From NCBI GenBank assembly GCA_034766995.1, contig CM068313.1, positions 5,276,461 to 5,340,460 on the forward strand: a stretch of DNA of 64,000 nucleotides, read 5' to 3'. Positions 1 through 11,630 of the stretch are shown here, in pieces. The translations under genes were made by a program, and so were the position numbers. Positions within the stretch are counted from its first letter, which is position 1; each line of letters opens with the position of its first letter. A model generated the notes under the pieces. The model was not told the DNA's origin. It was given only the letters and a program-made list of their open reading frames with translations, and did not search any database. Source of the DNA: Acanthacorydalis orientalis. Taxonomy: Eukaryota; Arthropoda; Insecta; Megaloptera; Corydalidae.

Positions 1-345
1 TGTAAGAGACATAAATGTATAAGAAAGAACAACAGAAATAATTTAATCTGAGATGTACAAGCGACATGTACAACTTAGATTTGTTATGTATATCACGAGA
101 CATACGTGAGGCCCGAAGTCGAGACACTGTAGATAAAACCATGACACAATCTAAAGTGGATGCCAACCAGTTGAACTTGTCACAAAGTTTTACAACGACG
201 CCGACGTTCAAGATTATGAAGGGTGCCTCCCACCCCGATGCCGTTCGTTCGTATCCGCCGACCTTTTACAGAAGTTACACGAAAAATATGTACGTATCTC
301 CTTACAATTTATGTAATAAATTCAAATAATCTCCGTGACGTCCGA
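1..345. other. G+C-richer unique block, function unknown
   Basis: This stretch is richer in G, C and CpG than its surroundings, notably around 190-270, and contains no repeat found elsewhere in the window. An 87-codon frame is open on the + strand from 66, but its translation resembles no family I recognise and has no start-context or splice support. It could be a conserved non-coding block or an exon cut by the window edge. Confidence 0.3.
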
Positions 346-551
346 CGACGAAGAATATATAGTTATTGCTCGTGATATTTTCATATTATTACGCTCGATT
401 TATAGTTCGCTAAATTCCTATCGAGCTTAATTGAGATGCACAATTATCGTTCTATTAAACTTTATAGATAATATTATAAAAGTTATGTATTAAAAAATAA
501 TGAGTTTATGTGGGAGTAGATAGTTAAATATTTTATGAAATTGGTTTTTAA

Positions 552-720
552 TTAGGAGGTTGCACTGGAATACGCTGTTCACGTGTAGATGACTCTAGGT
601 GCGAATTCTGTGAGCAGTGACAGATGTCTCTTATGTCATTTTGAAGTGTGGATATTTTCCACTAAAATTCAGTCATTGGACTCTATCCTTTGTTTACACA
701 AGTGCTTTTCTATAACAGTC
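552..720 (+). mobile_element. Family G transposon, 5' end fragment
   Basis: The block starts with TTAGGAGGTTGCACTGGAA. It then follows, base for base with scattered changes, the inverted copy at 63392-63699 through CGCTGTTCACGTGTA, GCAGTGACAGAT and CTTTTCTATAAC. Similarity ends near 720, so the 3' half is missing here. The outer sequence is a terminal inverted repeat in the complete copy, so this is the 5' end of the same DNA transposon. Confidence 0.7.
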
Positions 721-735
721 CCAGTCCCAAAGAAA

Positions 736-1240
736 ATTTTAGCAAAACATTAGCGGCCGGTAATGTGTTAATAATTATAATTATGTTAATTCAAAGAAAA
801 ACGTTTCATCTGTGTAATCTAATCAAGAAAATTAAAAGATTTTGAAAAATCTATTTTTTATTGACTTTTTTTTAAAAAATGAAGCATATTGTATGCTTTC
901 ACCCTAATTTTTTAAACCTAGAAAAAATGCAATATGTAGTTGAGTTTGTCTTAAAAGTGTAAACAAAACATTCATGATACGAAAATTATTTTTTCGTTAT
1001 TATACATTGTAATGTATATAGATCTCACAATGTATTTTTATAATTATTGTTTATATTTAGTGGCTAGAAATAAATGTTCGAGTTCTTTAACCTTTTCGTA
1101 CATTAATAACTAGTGAGTAAATGAATGTAAATAAATCTTGTTACATTTTCTATCAGCACAAAAAAGATTTCGAACGGGAGTAAATCCAATACGGTAAAAA
1201 CGTGGCAACCGTTGTAAGTGATTCGCTTTAGTGCGAAATC
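736..1240. other. AT-rich stretch, nothing recognised
   Basis: A+T-rich DNA with short homopolymer runs and no open frame, terminal repeat or similarity to the window's repeat families that I can see. Confidence 0.4.
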
Positions 1241-1850
1241 TTTTCAAACTATGTTTCAAATATTCTTTTGATTAAATCAACCGCCGCGAACTTCACTACG
1301 AAATCCGAATGCACCGCCACTCTTTGTGGGATTACTTGTGCATTTCTCGTTTCCCCGTGCTCTTTATCAAACATTCGTAATAGGGGGACGACGCAGCACA
1401 GAAGCACACGGCGAACAACTATTCATACAAGAGCGTCTCGATTCGGTACGGCCCTTGACTCCATTTTCCTATTTCCTCTAGAGTTTTCCGACCCTCAATC
1501 AACAATGAACTCTCAACTTCCGATATTTGTGTCATTTTTCACAGTCGGCAGTAACTTTTTGTAAACTCGCGAAGAAAACAGTGTTCTCGACTGAAACTTA
1601 CCGAGTGTAAAGTTTGTGTTTTCTTTTCCACGTCGGTCGTGTGTTCGATGCGTCTCTCTTCAACGATCGTTAGTCCTATGACCTCGTCTCATTTTTTGTA
1701 CGAGGGTCGGGGATTAATAGGGACCTGTTGTCGATTTTTCAAGGTTATTTTTATTGTCCGTACAATTTCGTTTCGACTTTTAAAGTCAATTTCCTGTTCT
1801 TATTGTATGCAATTTCTTAACGTTGGCCTGTAATTCGGTTTAAGTGTTAT
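1240..1850. other. G+C-richer unique block, candidate regulatory or exonic
   Basis: About 600 bp of markedly higher G+C with many CpG dinucleotides, free of microsatellites and of the window's repeat families. Frames of 98 codons (from 1268) and 64 codons (from 1639) are open on the + strand but resemble nothing known. The base composition contrast fits a conserved regulatory element or untranslated exon; cross-species conservation would decide. Confidence 0.35.
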
Positions 1851-2098
1851 TTATTTTAGTACGTTCGCCGTTTATGCGTTTCGTATGTTAATTTAAAGGA
1901 AACCATTATTTTTACGTCGCATAAATGCTCTACAACTCATCAACAAGTTAGTTGGGAAGTGTGTTAGGCAAGAGGAAATTTATTGTTCCCCTTTATAGCA
2001 AAATTTCAAAGTTGTTTAAAAGAAAGAATTCAATATTTACGATTAATTAAACTCGATACTTTGAATTATGTCAATTAATTACTGTAGAATAATTTACC

Positions 2099-2104
2099 AC
2101 ACAC

Positions 2105-2157
<53 letters not shown>

Positions 2158-2160
2158 TAT
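2099..2160. repeat. Compound (CA)n(TA)n microsatellite
   Basis: A CA tract of about 9 units passes directly into a TA tract interrupted by ACAT. Confidence 0.95.
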
Positions 2161-2406
2161 AAATGACATTCTTTTATATTTATTTATAAATGTGTGTAAC
2201 CAAAATTGCACTGCAAAGAACTGAAAGTGATTTCTAAAGCGAAAATTAATTCACTAATTACATAACAAGTATTATACACGTTTATTTTTATTATTATTTT
2301 TGATTATAATTGAAATTATTTTATGTTTATTTATAAATAAGTATAATCAAAATTTAATTGTAAAGAACTAAAAGTGATTTATTAATGGAAGGTCTTTCTT
2401 TATTTC

Positions 2407-2407
<1 letters not shown>

Positions 2408-2463
<56 letters not shown>

Positions 2464-2475
2464 ATATATATATAC
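2408..2475. repeat. (TA)n microsatellite
   Basis: Long TA run with a TATG interruption near its right end. Confidence 0.95.
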
Positions 2476-2671
2476 ACATGAATATAAAGAAATGATAAAG
2501 ATGAAGATCGAAAATAAGACAGATAATTTATTTATGAAATATATGGTAGTAATTTTCGAGAATATATGCCTTCCTCTGGATTTAAATAATATATGTGGAA
2601 CTTAATTTCTTTTCTTTTTGATACTAGTTTCAGAAAATGTTTTATTTGATGATAAAACATACATATAAATC

Positions 2672-2715
2672 TGTATATATATATATATATATATATATAA
2701 AAAGAGAGAGAGAAA
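2672..2715. repeat. (TA)n then (GA)n microsatellite
   Basis: TA run of about 14 units followed by a short purine GA run. Confidence 0.9.
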
Positions 2716-3080
2716 GTTGTATTTGTACAGCAGATCTTGTTATATATATTTTTGACGCGTCACATAAAAGAATGGTTAGCGAATTGGCAATTGTTATGGA
2801 GATTTCGAGTTTATTACGTTAAATTAATGTATACTGAATGTCCTTTGTGCCGACTATTAACATTTGATGTATATTTATGTTCTTCGTCAGTATTTTAAAT
2901 TGACTCATTTGAGTATATTGTCGGGTAGAGAGATATAAATTCAAGCATGCTTCAACATCGACTAAAGGGATTTCGAAACAAAGATGAAGAAAATGTAAAT
3001 GAATGCGGTTATTACGTATTATGTAGATGTTTTTTTTAGAAACATCAATGTCAAATATCTGCGAAATAAAAGTACTCAGC

Positions 3081-3082
<2 letters not shown>

Positions 3083-3131
<49 letters not shown>
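3083..3131. repeat. (TA)n microsatellite
   Basis: Uninterrupted TA run of about 24 units, just upstream of the 270-bp satellite array. Confidence 0.95.
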
Positions 3132-3133
<2 letters not shown>

Positions 3134-3229
3134 TATATTTATTTTAATTTTTTGAATAATTAAAAAAAAATTGGAACTGGAATTATGAAATATAAGCAAT
3201 CAAGAATGTTTCCCCAACCAAGTTTCGTA

Positions 3230-5115
3230 AACCGTAGTTTGACTTTCCAAGTTGTACTATCTAATCGATAAGCTGTTATTTTATTGGTTAAAATAATATA
3301 TAGTTAGGTTGAATACGACCAAAGGTTTAACTTTCTAACGAGATTTCAAGTTTTTTTCCCTTAAATATTTCTATTTAAATCTCTTTTATTGATTGGAAAA
3401 TTAATTGCTAAGAAGTGAATTAAAATTGATATGAATATTTTTAAAATAGCTTCTATAAAATATTGAAATTATATATTGACTAAACATGTTTCTATTATCA
3501 CTCAATGAAATCCAGTTTCGTGTTTTACTTACGGATAAAAAATAGTATAAGTTTAGTCTAGAGGAGAGAAAAAAGTTTTAGCTTGTGAAATATTTTCTTA
3601 AATTTTGTTCAATAAGGTTGAAGTATTTTTTTCTTCTACACTGAATATTTTTATTAAAATCTCTTTTATCGATTAAAACATTAATTTTTAAGATGTGGTA
3701 TGAAAAAGTAAAAAATTAATCAATCAAAAATAATTAATTAAAATTTGCTTTTAGGAAATTTGTAAGTTAAATATTGTCTGAATATTTTTTCAATTTGATT
3801 ATCTGAAAAAAAAATAATTTTGAATTTTACTTTCTGGAAACACAACACAATATGATCACTTTGAAAGAACATTTTTTACTTAAAAAAATATTTTTTAAAT
3901 TTAATTTAACAAGATTTCAAATCTTTTTTCTTCTTGAGAAAATATTTTTATTTAAAACTCTCTCCTAGATTAAAATAAATCTTTGATAACAAGAGAAATG
4001 GAAAATCAATAAATTCAAATTAATATGAAACATTTTAAAACTGGTTCTAGTACTGAAATTAAATAGTTTTAATTATTGAAAAACGAATTTTTAATTTTAT
4101 TTTCTAGTAAAACTATATATGACTAGTCTAAAAAATCAAACAGGTTTCTTTTTAAAATATTGTTTACAAGAATTTAATTCTGTTTTTTTGAGATTAAATA
4201 TTTTTAATTAAACCTGTTTCAAAGATTGAAAAATTGAATTTTAGGAAGTGAAATGAAGAAGAAATAAATTAAAATTAATATATTTTTTAGAATTGCTTCC
4301 AAGCAATCATAGAAATAAATATTTTCTAAATTTCACTTAACAAGATTTCAAATCTTTTTTCTTCTAGACAGAATATTTTTATTTAAAACTCTTTCCTAGA
4401 TTAAAAAATAAATCTATAAGTAGAGAAATGTAAAATCAATAAATTCAAATTGATATGAAACTTTTTAAAATTGGTTTTAAGAAATATTAAAATTAAATAT
4501 TTTTAATTATTGAAAAACGAATTTTTCACTCTATTTTCTAGTAAAACAACACAGTATTATTAGTCTGAAAAAATTAAACAGATTTCCCTTTTTAAACAAT
4601 TTCTAAAATACTGTTTAATAAAATTTTAAATATTTTTTTCTAGATTGAATACTTTTACTTAAACTTCTTTCAAATTTTGAAAAATTAATTGTAAGGAAAT
4701 GAAATGATTTAAAATTGATATCAAAGTGTTTAAAACTGTTTCCAAGTAATATTAGAAATTAATATTTTTTATAATATATATTTTTATAATAATATTAAAA
4801 TTTCCATGCAGATTAAACACTAGAATATGATTAGTCTGAGAAAAATTAAAAAAATAGCAGTTATAATATTTTCTAAGATATCGTTTAATAATATTTTAAA
4901 TCTTTTTTTCTTCTACAATGAATACTTTTATTTAAACACTTTTCATAGATTAAAAAATTTATTAATAAGAAATAAAATCTAAAATTAATAATAAAATTGA
5001 TAAGATAATTTTTGCAATTACTTTTATCAAATATTGAAATTAAATATTATCTAAATATTTTTTACATATTGTTATTTATTGAAAAACTAATTTTGTATTT
5101 TGCTTTTAGGTAAAA
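3230..5115. repeat. Tandem array of ~270-bp AT-rich satellite
   Basis: The landmark TTTCAAATCTTTTTTCTTCT, or a variant of it, followed by a TATTTTTATTTAAA block recurs near 3345, 3610, 3908, 4170, 4340, 4620 and 4890. Spacing is about 270, 298, 262, 170, 280 and 270 bp. Each unit also holds a GATTNAAAAATTAAT block and a terminal GAAAAACNAATTTTNNATTTT block followed by TTTCTAGTAAAAC or a variant. One unit is shortened by about 100 bp (4170-4340). The monomers have diverged by many substitutions and small indels, so the array is old and not homogenised. Confidence 0.75.
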
Positions 5116-5224
5116 AAACAGATACAGAACTTTTATATAACTGAGAAATAATCTTATCGATATGAAACCATGTATTGAACCTTTTATATTAATCTCTCTG
5201 TCTCTCCTTCAAAATTATATACAC

Positions 5225-5226
<2 letters not shown>

Positions 5227-5274
<48 letters not shown>
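5227..5274. repeat. (TA)n microsatellite
   Basis: TA run of about 24 units. Confidence 0.95.
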
Positions 5275-5278
<4 letters not shown>

Positions 5279-5419
5279 CGATACAATTAACTGACAACAA
5301 AGCCATGAAACATGTGACCCTAGTTTCGTCAATTCATCTTTAAGGATTAAGAGGCTTGCACTAAATCCATGTTTCATCATTCGAACGAGTATCAAAAATA
5401 TATGACTGGTCGACAACAT

Positions 5420-5720
5420 AAAGCAATCTATATCTCATTTTCTCACACACACAGTAAACCCGATACGTCTGTCTCTATTAACCGAACGCATGCAATGTAC
5501 ATCAGATATTTTGTGAATATTTGTGCATGTGTATGTGTGTGTGAGTGAGTGAGTTCATCAGACAGTAGCTAGGATCATCTTTAAGTACACTTCGCAACTT
5601 ATAAGCTCATTTGTTTTATATTCACCTGGAAGCTTTGCGATTTTGTGAACTCGCTAACTTTCAAGACACTTGTGTGATACTTATACCCTCGGTTGTATAC
5701 ATAATACATGACACAACATG
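5420..5720. other. Mixed unique sequence, no gene seen
   Basis: Moderate G+C sequence with a short (TG)n/(GAGT)n patch near 5527-5552. The phrase GCANTGTACATCAGATAT occurs near 5490 and again, slightly changed, near 5793. No reading frame or known repeat family is evident. Confidence 0.3.
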
Positions 5721-6584
5721 TATATATATATATATGTATGTATGTATATAATATTTGTATCAACTAACCAGTTTTATAAGAGATTTATGGATGCAGTGTG
5801 CATCAGATATTGTTGATAGTTGTGAAGCTTACTTAACAGAAAATATTTGTTCAAAAATAAACTTTGAAAATTTTCCAGAGATGTCATTCGTTTCTTTTTT
5901 TTATTTGATGTATTAAAATCCACTCTGTTTATAAAAATGTGCTTACTTTTCAATTTCATGAGATTTGTTTGAAACTTTATATCGGGTACACCTTTTGTAA
6001 TATTTTTTTTAAGAAACTGAAACGTAATTGTTTTAATAATATATAATAAATAGAAAAAGATTATGTTAATGATAAAATGAAAGCTTAAATGTGACATTCT
6101 TTATGGCTGAAAATAAACTGAACCTGAAAGATAAGATCAATTTGCAAGATTATGTTGGGGTGAATTTTTATGTTCTATTTTCAAATTTCTTTTTGATTTT
6201 TTTGATGTGTTATTTTTTTAATAAATTTCTTCAGTATGTTAAGAAAAAAATCTGATCATATCATAGATAAATTTGTGAAAAATAAATATTATTTTCTTTT
6301 TAAATTCCACACCAAAAAAATATTATTGATTAAAAATTTCAATAAATTATTATTGGTCTTTATTGATTAGTCCGCATACATATTTCGATGGTGCGGCTAT
6401 CATTTTTCAAATTAAAAACTATTTAAGACAATAATTCAGTGATAAAAGTTCTAATAAAGAACAAGACTTAATTTCTATCGTTTCTGTTCTTCAATTTATT
6501 CAGAAAGATTTTGACTGAAAAATACAATGTTTTCAATATCTAAGAATAGAGTTGTTACTGATAAGAACATCTCTATAAAAGAAT

Positions 6585-6664
6585 GGACTGGGAATTGATT
6601 ATGATGCCATCAACTTCAAAGCGTCAAGCTGCTGAAAAATTTAGTCACAGTATCAGAACTTGTG
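6585..6664. mobile_element. Family A (Tc1-like MITE), right-end fragment, core inverted
   Basis: The sequence ends with AATTTAGTCACAGTATCAGAACT, the inverse of the family terminus, preceded by TGATGCCATCAACTTCAAAGCG, which is the family core read on the - strand. The left arm is too diverged to place. Confidence 0.55.
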
Positions 6665-6777
6665 ACAGTGATTATTCTTTCAGTCTGTTTGACAGAAATC
6701 GATTTGAATTTTTATTTTCATTCAATTGAGGAAGAAGTTACTTTTCTGAATAAAACATTGGATATGAATTGAAAAAG

Positions 6778-6778
<1 letters not shown>

Positions 6779-6819
<41 letters not shown>

Positions 6820-6845
6820 ACATATATGTATATATATATATATAT
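6779..6845. repeat. (TA)n microsatellite, interrupted
   Basis: TA runs broken by TTTATA and CATATATG. Confidence 0.95.
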
Positions 6846-6952
6846 TAATTTGTGATATATGAGGAAAATCCAGTTTTAAAAATATTTTTCTGTATTTTAT
6901 AGCTTTGAGAATAAGTACCAAAATCAGTTATAGAAATTATCAAGAAGTAAAA

Positions 6953-7117
6953 CATTTTTAACAGTGTGGCTAAATTAATTTTTACAAATGAATGAACTTT
7001 CCTGTACTTAGACGCTCTGAGGATGATCGAAATGCGCATAAGTGACAATAAAAAATATACAAAAGTGGTTTATGGAATGAAAAAAGAATGCATTTGTTAA
7101 AGCAAAGCAGATTAAAT
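6953..7117 (+). mobile_element. Family A (Tc1-like MITE), short copy
   Basis: It starts at ACAGTGTGGCTAAATTAATT, continues through TTTACAAATGAATGA and enters the core CTGTACTTAGACGCTCTGAGGATGATCGAAATGCGCATAAGTGACAA within 60 bp of the end. The left arm is therefore deleted relative to other copies. The right arm (GAAAAAAGAATGCATTTGTTAAAG) decays before its terminus, and a family B element starts 14 bp later. Confidence 0.65.
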
Positions 7118-7130
7118 AGAATCGATAATA

Positions 7131-8060
7131 TATTAGGTGTTAAAATGAAGTCTGTCCCTTTAAATCGAATCAATCATAATTCTGTTTTAAATTGAAATAT
7201 TTTCTCGTGGTTTTCAGATTTTGAAGTGACGATCTTAACATTTAAGAACAGTATATATAAATTGGCCATGTAGTTGAAATAATTTTACAAAACAGTAGTG
7301 AACACAACGGCGTCCAAAAAACAGTATATTAGGGATCACATACTTTTCACATTCTAGTTGAAAAAAAATGCTGCCAAAGGCGCGGGAATGATTTGTTCAG
7401 CTTTAGTGAAAGGTGGTATGATGCATAAAACATGTAAAAATGCTTAAATAGTGGAAGAGGTCCGAAAATGCATTAAAACTTCATCAACTCAAAGCTGTCA
7501 TTTTTTTGACAAGGGATTCGTCAGTTACCCAACAGGTGGAGCAAAGTTATATAAAATAACAGAGGCTATTTTGAGAATAGAAATGTTTTCCATTTTTCAG
7601 TAAAGATTATTTTTTTATAAAAAGGGCTAGACTTAGTGAATTTCAAAAATTACTAGAAGATTGGTACATTGAAAACAAAAAAAAAGTCAAATAATTGTTT
7701 CTTAAAGCTGAAAAATTATGTAAATCGGTTTAATAACAAAATGGAATTTTATTTTTTGAAATTATACTTCTTTCAGCAGGGTAGGTATGAGTCGAATTAT
7801 TATGAAACAAAATTTTGTGACGAAACTGGAGTGGTGGTTCGCATAAGAGTGGGGTTGGATATTGTGTACGGTGTATTAAAATTTCATTGACCTCGAACCC
7901 GCCATCTTTTTTTTTACTAAGGAATTCGTCAGTTACCAGGCAGATGGAGTAAAGTTATACAGAATAATAGGGGATATTTTTGGGATTGAAATGTATTTAA
8001 TTTTTCTATAAACATTCATTTTCTATAAAAAAACATTGAATTAATTTATATATCTAATAT
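7131..8060 (+). mobile_element. Family B mariner derivative, composite copy with two C-terminal modules
   Basis: The element opens with TATTAGGTGTTAAAATGAAG and closes with AATTAATTTATATATCTAATAT, inverted ends typical of this family, with TA on both sides. After an untranslated leader, about 7310-7490 matches a mariner transposase N-terminus in pieces (SEKQ..., then MICSA...). A deletion joins this to GIRQLP at about 7500-7560, the start of the mariner C-terminal motif that reads RQLPDRWxKVIxNNxGYFED in better copies. A spacer (7640-7880) leads to a second copy of that module (7885-7990). All frames are broken, so it needs transposase from elsewhere. Confidence 0.7.
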
Positions 8061-8144
8061 TTTTTAATATATTTCTAATTTTGATTTGTTGTGAACAAGA
8101 AATTTTCTTCACAAATCTTCTTCTTCTCGTGAAGAAAAAGATTT

Positions 8145-8228
8145 GTCCGTTGAAAGAAAAGTAAAATAATTGTTTGTTAAATCTGGAAATAGATGAAAAT
8201 CTGTTTGATAACAGAATGGACTTTTTTT
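8145..8228 (+). mobile_element. Family B spacer-module fragment
   Basis: The sequence from GATTTGTCCGTTGAAAGAAAAG through AAAATAATTGTTTGTTAAA to TCTGTTTGATAACAGAATGG repeats the spacer of the neighbouring composite element (about 7655-7745). It also matches the inverted copy at 26.7-27.5 kb. It stands alone, about 85 bp downstream of the composite's right end. Confidence 0.5.
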
Positions 8229-8361
8229 GTTCAACTCGATTAACTTCTGATTTACAATCTGAGTTTCATACTACTGGATAATAAAAGTCGACTATATTAA
8301 TTAAACATATTTTTTTCGTTGTAAAGAAGATTAAAGAGCTTAAATATAAAGTTATCTATAC

Positions 8362-8440
8362 ACACACATGTGTATGTATTTATAAACATGTGTGTACGGG
8401 TAATTATGTATAAAAGGGCACGTACGTGTGTGCGTGCGAA
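8362..8440. repeat. Short CA/TG-rich microsatellite patch
   Basis: Two interrupted ACACAC/TGTGTG patches separated by TATTTATAA, then GTACGTGTGTGCGTGCG. Confidence 0.6.
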
Positions 8441-8539
8441 TACATTAAAATCTGTTTAAATATTCGCCGATAAAAATGTCGTTAATTGTCAACAAACATG
8501 AAGAAGTAAGAGTACTTTTGAAAACCCATTGCAAACTAC

Positions 8540-9080
8540 TTGACATTGTATGACAATAAATTATTCGCAGGTACCGTGTGCGGCTGGCATTACCTGTCAT
8601 ATGCCAACGAGTGAGTTGCCAACGACAGTTGATGTTGACTCACCGCCGCGTCGAAAAATATTATTATCGAACTTAGGACCCCCCATGCTCATTAAACGTT
8701 CTTCTGCCCCCTGTCATTATTGTGCAGCCCTCATTAAAAATCGCACACATTGCCACACGGATATTGATTTTTTTCAGCTACTATGTCATCTACGGGTCGC
8801 AGTCGCAGAACGTACTGTAAATTACTGACAGTAGGTCATATGCGTATATGCGAATACGAAACTTTATATCCCTTATGGATAATAAAGTACACGAGAGATG
8901 ACATTAAGGCACAGTCGGTGGAGCATTGTTAGTGCAGGTCTTTATGTCCATCGGGAATTTCGCTAACGTCCATTCCGTTGTTGATATGGAGATTTGATAC
9001 CATTGGTGTACGCTTACGACTGTGTCTTTTGTTGAATTGTTCTTTTATTTTCTCGTACTCGAATATAAACGGTTTGTGAA
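8540..9080. other. G+C-richer unique block, candidate regulatory element
   Basis: About 540 bp with CpG and homopolymer C runs (GGACCCCCC near 8675). It has E-box CATATG at 8600-8602 and again near 8838, plus TTATGG and TTTATG motifs. A 40-nt segment, 8571-8610, lies between a TTATTCGCAG acceptor-like end and a GTGAGT donor-like start, but it encodes nothing recognisable. The 92-codon frame from 8550 resembles no family I know. Confidence 0.35.
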
Positions 9081-9532
9081 ATACATCTCTTCTGTTACAG
9101 TTCCACAGAATGTTGTAATAAAAACTGTTTGTTTAATTAACTGTTTTACATATAAAACACACACACATAAATTCGAAGTTATTCATCTTAAAATATAAGA
9201 ATTAAATTTAACAAATGAATTTCTCTCTCATCTGATAAATCATTCAAAGTATTCTGATCAGTGTTCAAACAATTTTTATTAATAATTTCTGATTGCTTCT
9301 TAGGTGTATTTTAATATCTATGATACCATTCTTAGATCGATAATGTACACAAAAAACAGACAATGTTTCAATTTTTCTAACTATATTTTTAAATTTTTTT
9401 TCAAATAAGATATCTATTTTATTTACAAAATTTGATTTTAAACGAATCAGAAGTTATATCACAATATATAACTCTGATACTGTGGATAAATCTCTTTGAT
9501 AAATATATTTTCTATTCACTTTACAAATAAAT

Positions 9533-9585
9533 ATTGGGTTGGTAGAAAAATAATTGCGGTTTATGATCTTTAAATTCTAATACAT

Positions 9586-9631
<46 letters not shown>

Positions 9632-9894
9632 ATTTTGAAGCTACCTGACGATATTTCATGATCAAAAACAAGTCTTGTTAGATAAAGACTTAAGTGATTC
9701 AAAAACAAAGATCAAGATAAATTAAGTACAAATTTTTAGACTATACATTGTGTCAAATTAAAATTATTAAGCATCAAAAAGACTCGTACCGACTGACAGA
9801 AAAGTTACAGGAAAAATAAATCATATTTCATTGAAAAATTAAAGTTAGAATTCTGAAAATAAAACCCGCAATTATTTTCCGACAAACCAAATAA
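9533..9894 (-). mobile_element. Family C (Hsmar1/cecropia-like mariner) derivative
   Basis: The left end GGGTTGGTAGAAAAATAATTGCGGTTTATG is the inverse of the mariner 3' end. The right end, GAATTCTGAAAATAAAACCCGCAATTATTTTCCGACAAACC, is the inverse of the 5' end and shares about 50 bp of 5' leader with the copy at 18652. The transposase is gone. The middle holds a (TA)n(GA)n microsatellite and about 150 bp of unrelated sequence. Confidence 0.7.
9586..9631. repeat. (TA)n(GA)n microsatellite inside a mariner derivative
   Basis: TA run of about 13 units passing into about 10 GA units, lying 50 bp inside the left end of the family C element. Confidence 0.95.
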
Positions 9895-10139
9895 AATGTT
9901 CAATAATTGATTTGTTTGACTGATCATCAATACTTATTCGAATTTCGTTGGTAACCTCATTACCCTATGATGCTAATCCATCCTTTTTAGAATGTTAATG
10001 TATAGAAAAATCGGAAAGAGAGAGAAATGAAAAAATATTCGACACTACTTTCATTATCTAATAAAATAAACAGAAAAAGAATCATAATTTACATTCAAAT
10101 AAAAATATTATTATTTATTTTACGACCTAAATAAATAAA

Positions 10140-10330
10140 CACAGATTGTTATTCACAAAACGTATTCGTACGCCAATGTTACATATAATGAATGACGTCA
10201 CCTACATCTATTTATTCACGTAACCCTAGAAAAGGGACGCTATTAATTCTATAAGGGTGGATAAGGCGTCACTGACCACAATAGTATTAATGATTGGCAC
10301 AGATCTATTCACACACTGACACACTGAATT
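10140..10330. other. G+C-richer unique block
   Basis: Short island with CpG, containing AATGACGTCACC (a perfect TGACGTCA, the CRE/ATF consensus, at about 10194-10201) and GATAAGG. No reading frame. The CRE octamer is plainly present; regulatory use is inferred. Confidence 0.4.
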
Positions 10331-10429
10331 GTAAAGTTTCTCCATAATAGATTCAAAAGTTGTTATTTAAACCGATTATAGATTTTCAGTGGAAGAATTT
10401 TAATATGTATTTAATTAAAAATATAAATT

Positions 10430-10690
10430 CGGTTTTTCATAAATGAATTTTTTACTAGTCTCATAAATTATAGATTTCTGGTTGAAAAATTAAGTTTCAA
10501 AAAATCAGATATTTCTGTACTTTAGTGCTATAAGGGGATGAATCTCATTTAAATGCGAATTAGCAAGAAACAAAATTGAATAATGATCATTTATTGAACA
10601 TTTTTAATTAGAAACATTGTATATAGTTTGTGGGATGAGTAAAAAAATATATTTATTAAAGTGAATTTAGCCACAGTGCCCATCGATATA
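10430..10690 (+). mobile_element. Family A (Tc1-like MITE), near full length
   Basis: Left arm AAATGAATTTTTTACTAG, core TTTCTGTACTTTAGTGCTATAAGGGGATGA, and right arm CATTTATTGAACATTTTTAATTAG leading to GTGAATTTAGCCACAGTG. The left terminus is degraded; the right terminal motif GCCACAGTG is clean. Confidence 0.7.
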
Positions 10691-10849
10691 ATGAAATAAA
10701 TATCTAATTGAAAAAAAGACGTATAAAAAAACATCCAGTGTGATAAAAATAAAATAAATAGAAACGAATGTTCTATTTGTGTGATATTGATGTAAAAGAT
10801 GTCACATCGACCAATTAATATCAGTGAAAGAAGTCGACAAAACAATGAG

Positions 10850-11110
10850 AAGGGTGTGTTGATGCATCGTCACTGAAGATGGTGGAAATAAAGTGTGGCA
10901 GATGCGTGTTTGAGCAGTTTCAAATGAGTATGTCAGTCGCTAAAATGTCGCCTCACTTCCAATTAACCAATTAGACACAAACAGTGCGTTAGAACAACAG
11001 CGTATGTGCGTGCCGCGACGTTTAAAACACAAATACCAATAAATATGTCAAAGGGAAAACGTTTTATTTGTTCGCATGTTGTAAACGTGACGATTTAACT
11101 ATTTTGATTG
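10850..11110. other. G+C-richer unique block
   Basis: CpG-containing island with ACAGTGCGTTAGAACAACAGCG and CGTGCCGCGACG. No open frame longer than a few dozen codons and no repeat relatives in the window. Confidence 0.3.
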
Positions 11111-11421
11111 AAGTATTCCTGTACACTTTCACACGTTTCGTTAGAAATAACATATTAAGAATGCTTAGTAGAACGATTAGTAGTTTGAGACTGGAAGAAA
11201 AATATAAGTAAATTGAGATTATTTAAATCTTAGAGAAGTGACTAAAGGAATTAAGTATTTACAATCAAATATTGTTTTTAAAACCTTATTAAAATCATTT
11301 TAACTTTTTTTTTGTTTATTAATATAAACATATCTTATTATTTTAATTAAATTTATAATTATGAATATTATTTATTTTATTTTAAATTAGTTTAGTATCA
11401 TTTTGTTTAATAACATTGATT

Positions 11422-11468
<47 letters not shown>

Positions 11469-11473
11469 ATATA
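11422..11473. repeat. (CT)n(TA)n microsatellite
   Basis: About 7 CT units passing into two TA runs separated by TTTATA. Confidence 0.95.
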
Positions 11474-11630
11474 ATTAACAAAAAATAATCAAAATTATCC
11501 AAAAAAATTATAAATAGATTTTAAATTGAAAGATGTGATCAAATTATTAACAAAACGTTTTCGATGACGTCGACTTATTTATTTATGACTTCGAGGTTTC
11601 ATGGTACTCAAATATGTTTATCTGATATAT

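Noticed and set aside
7014..7044. Hammerhead ribozyme in the family A core (CTGAGGA...GAAA)
   Set aside because: The stem II segment between CTGANGA and GAAA is too short in this copy, and in others the GAAA is lost. Stems I and III were not found.
8571..8610. Possible 40-nt microexon between TTATTCGCAG and GTGAGT
   Set aside because: Acceptor and donor look good, but there is no polypyrimidine tract, no recognisable peptide and no flanking exon. Chance matches of this quality are expected.
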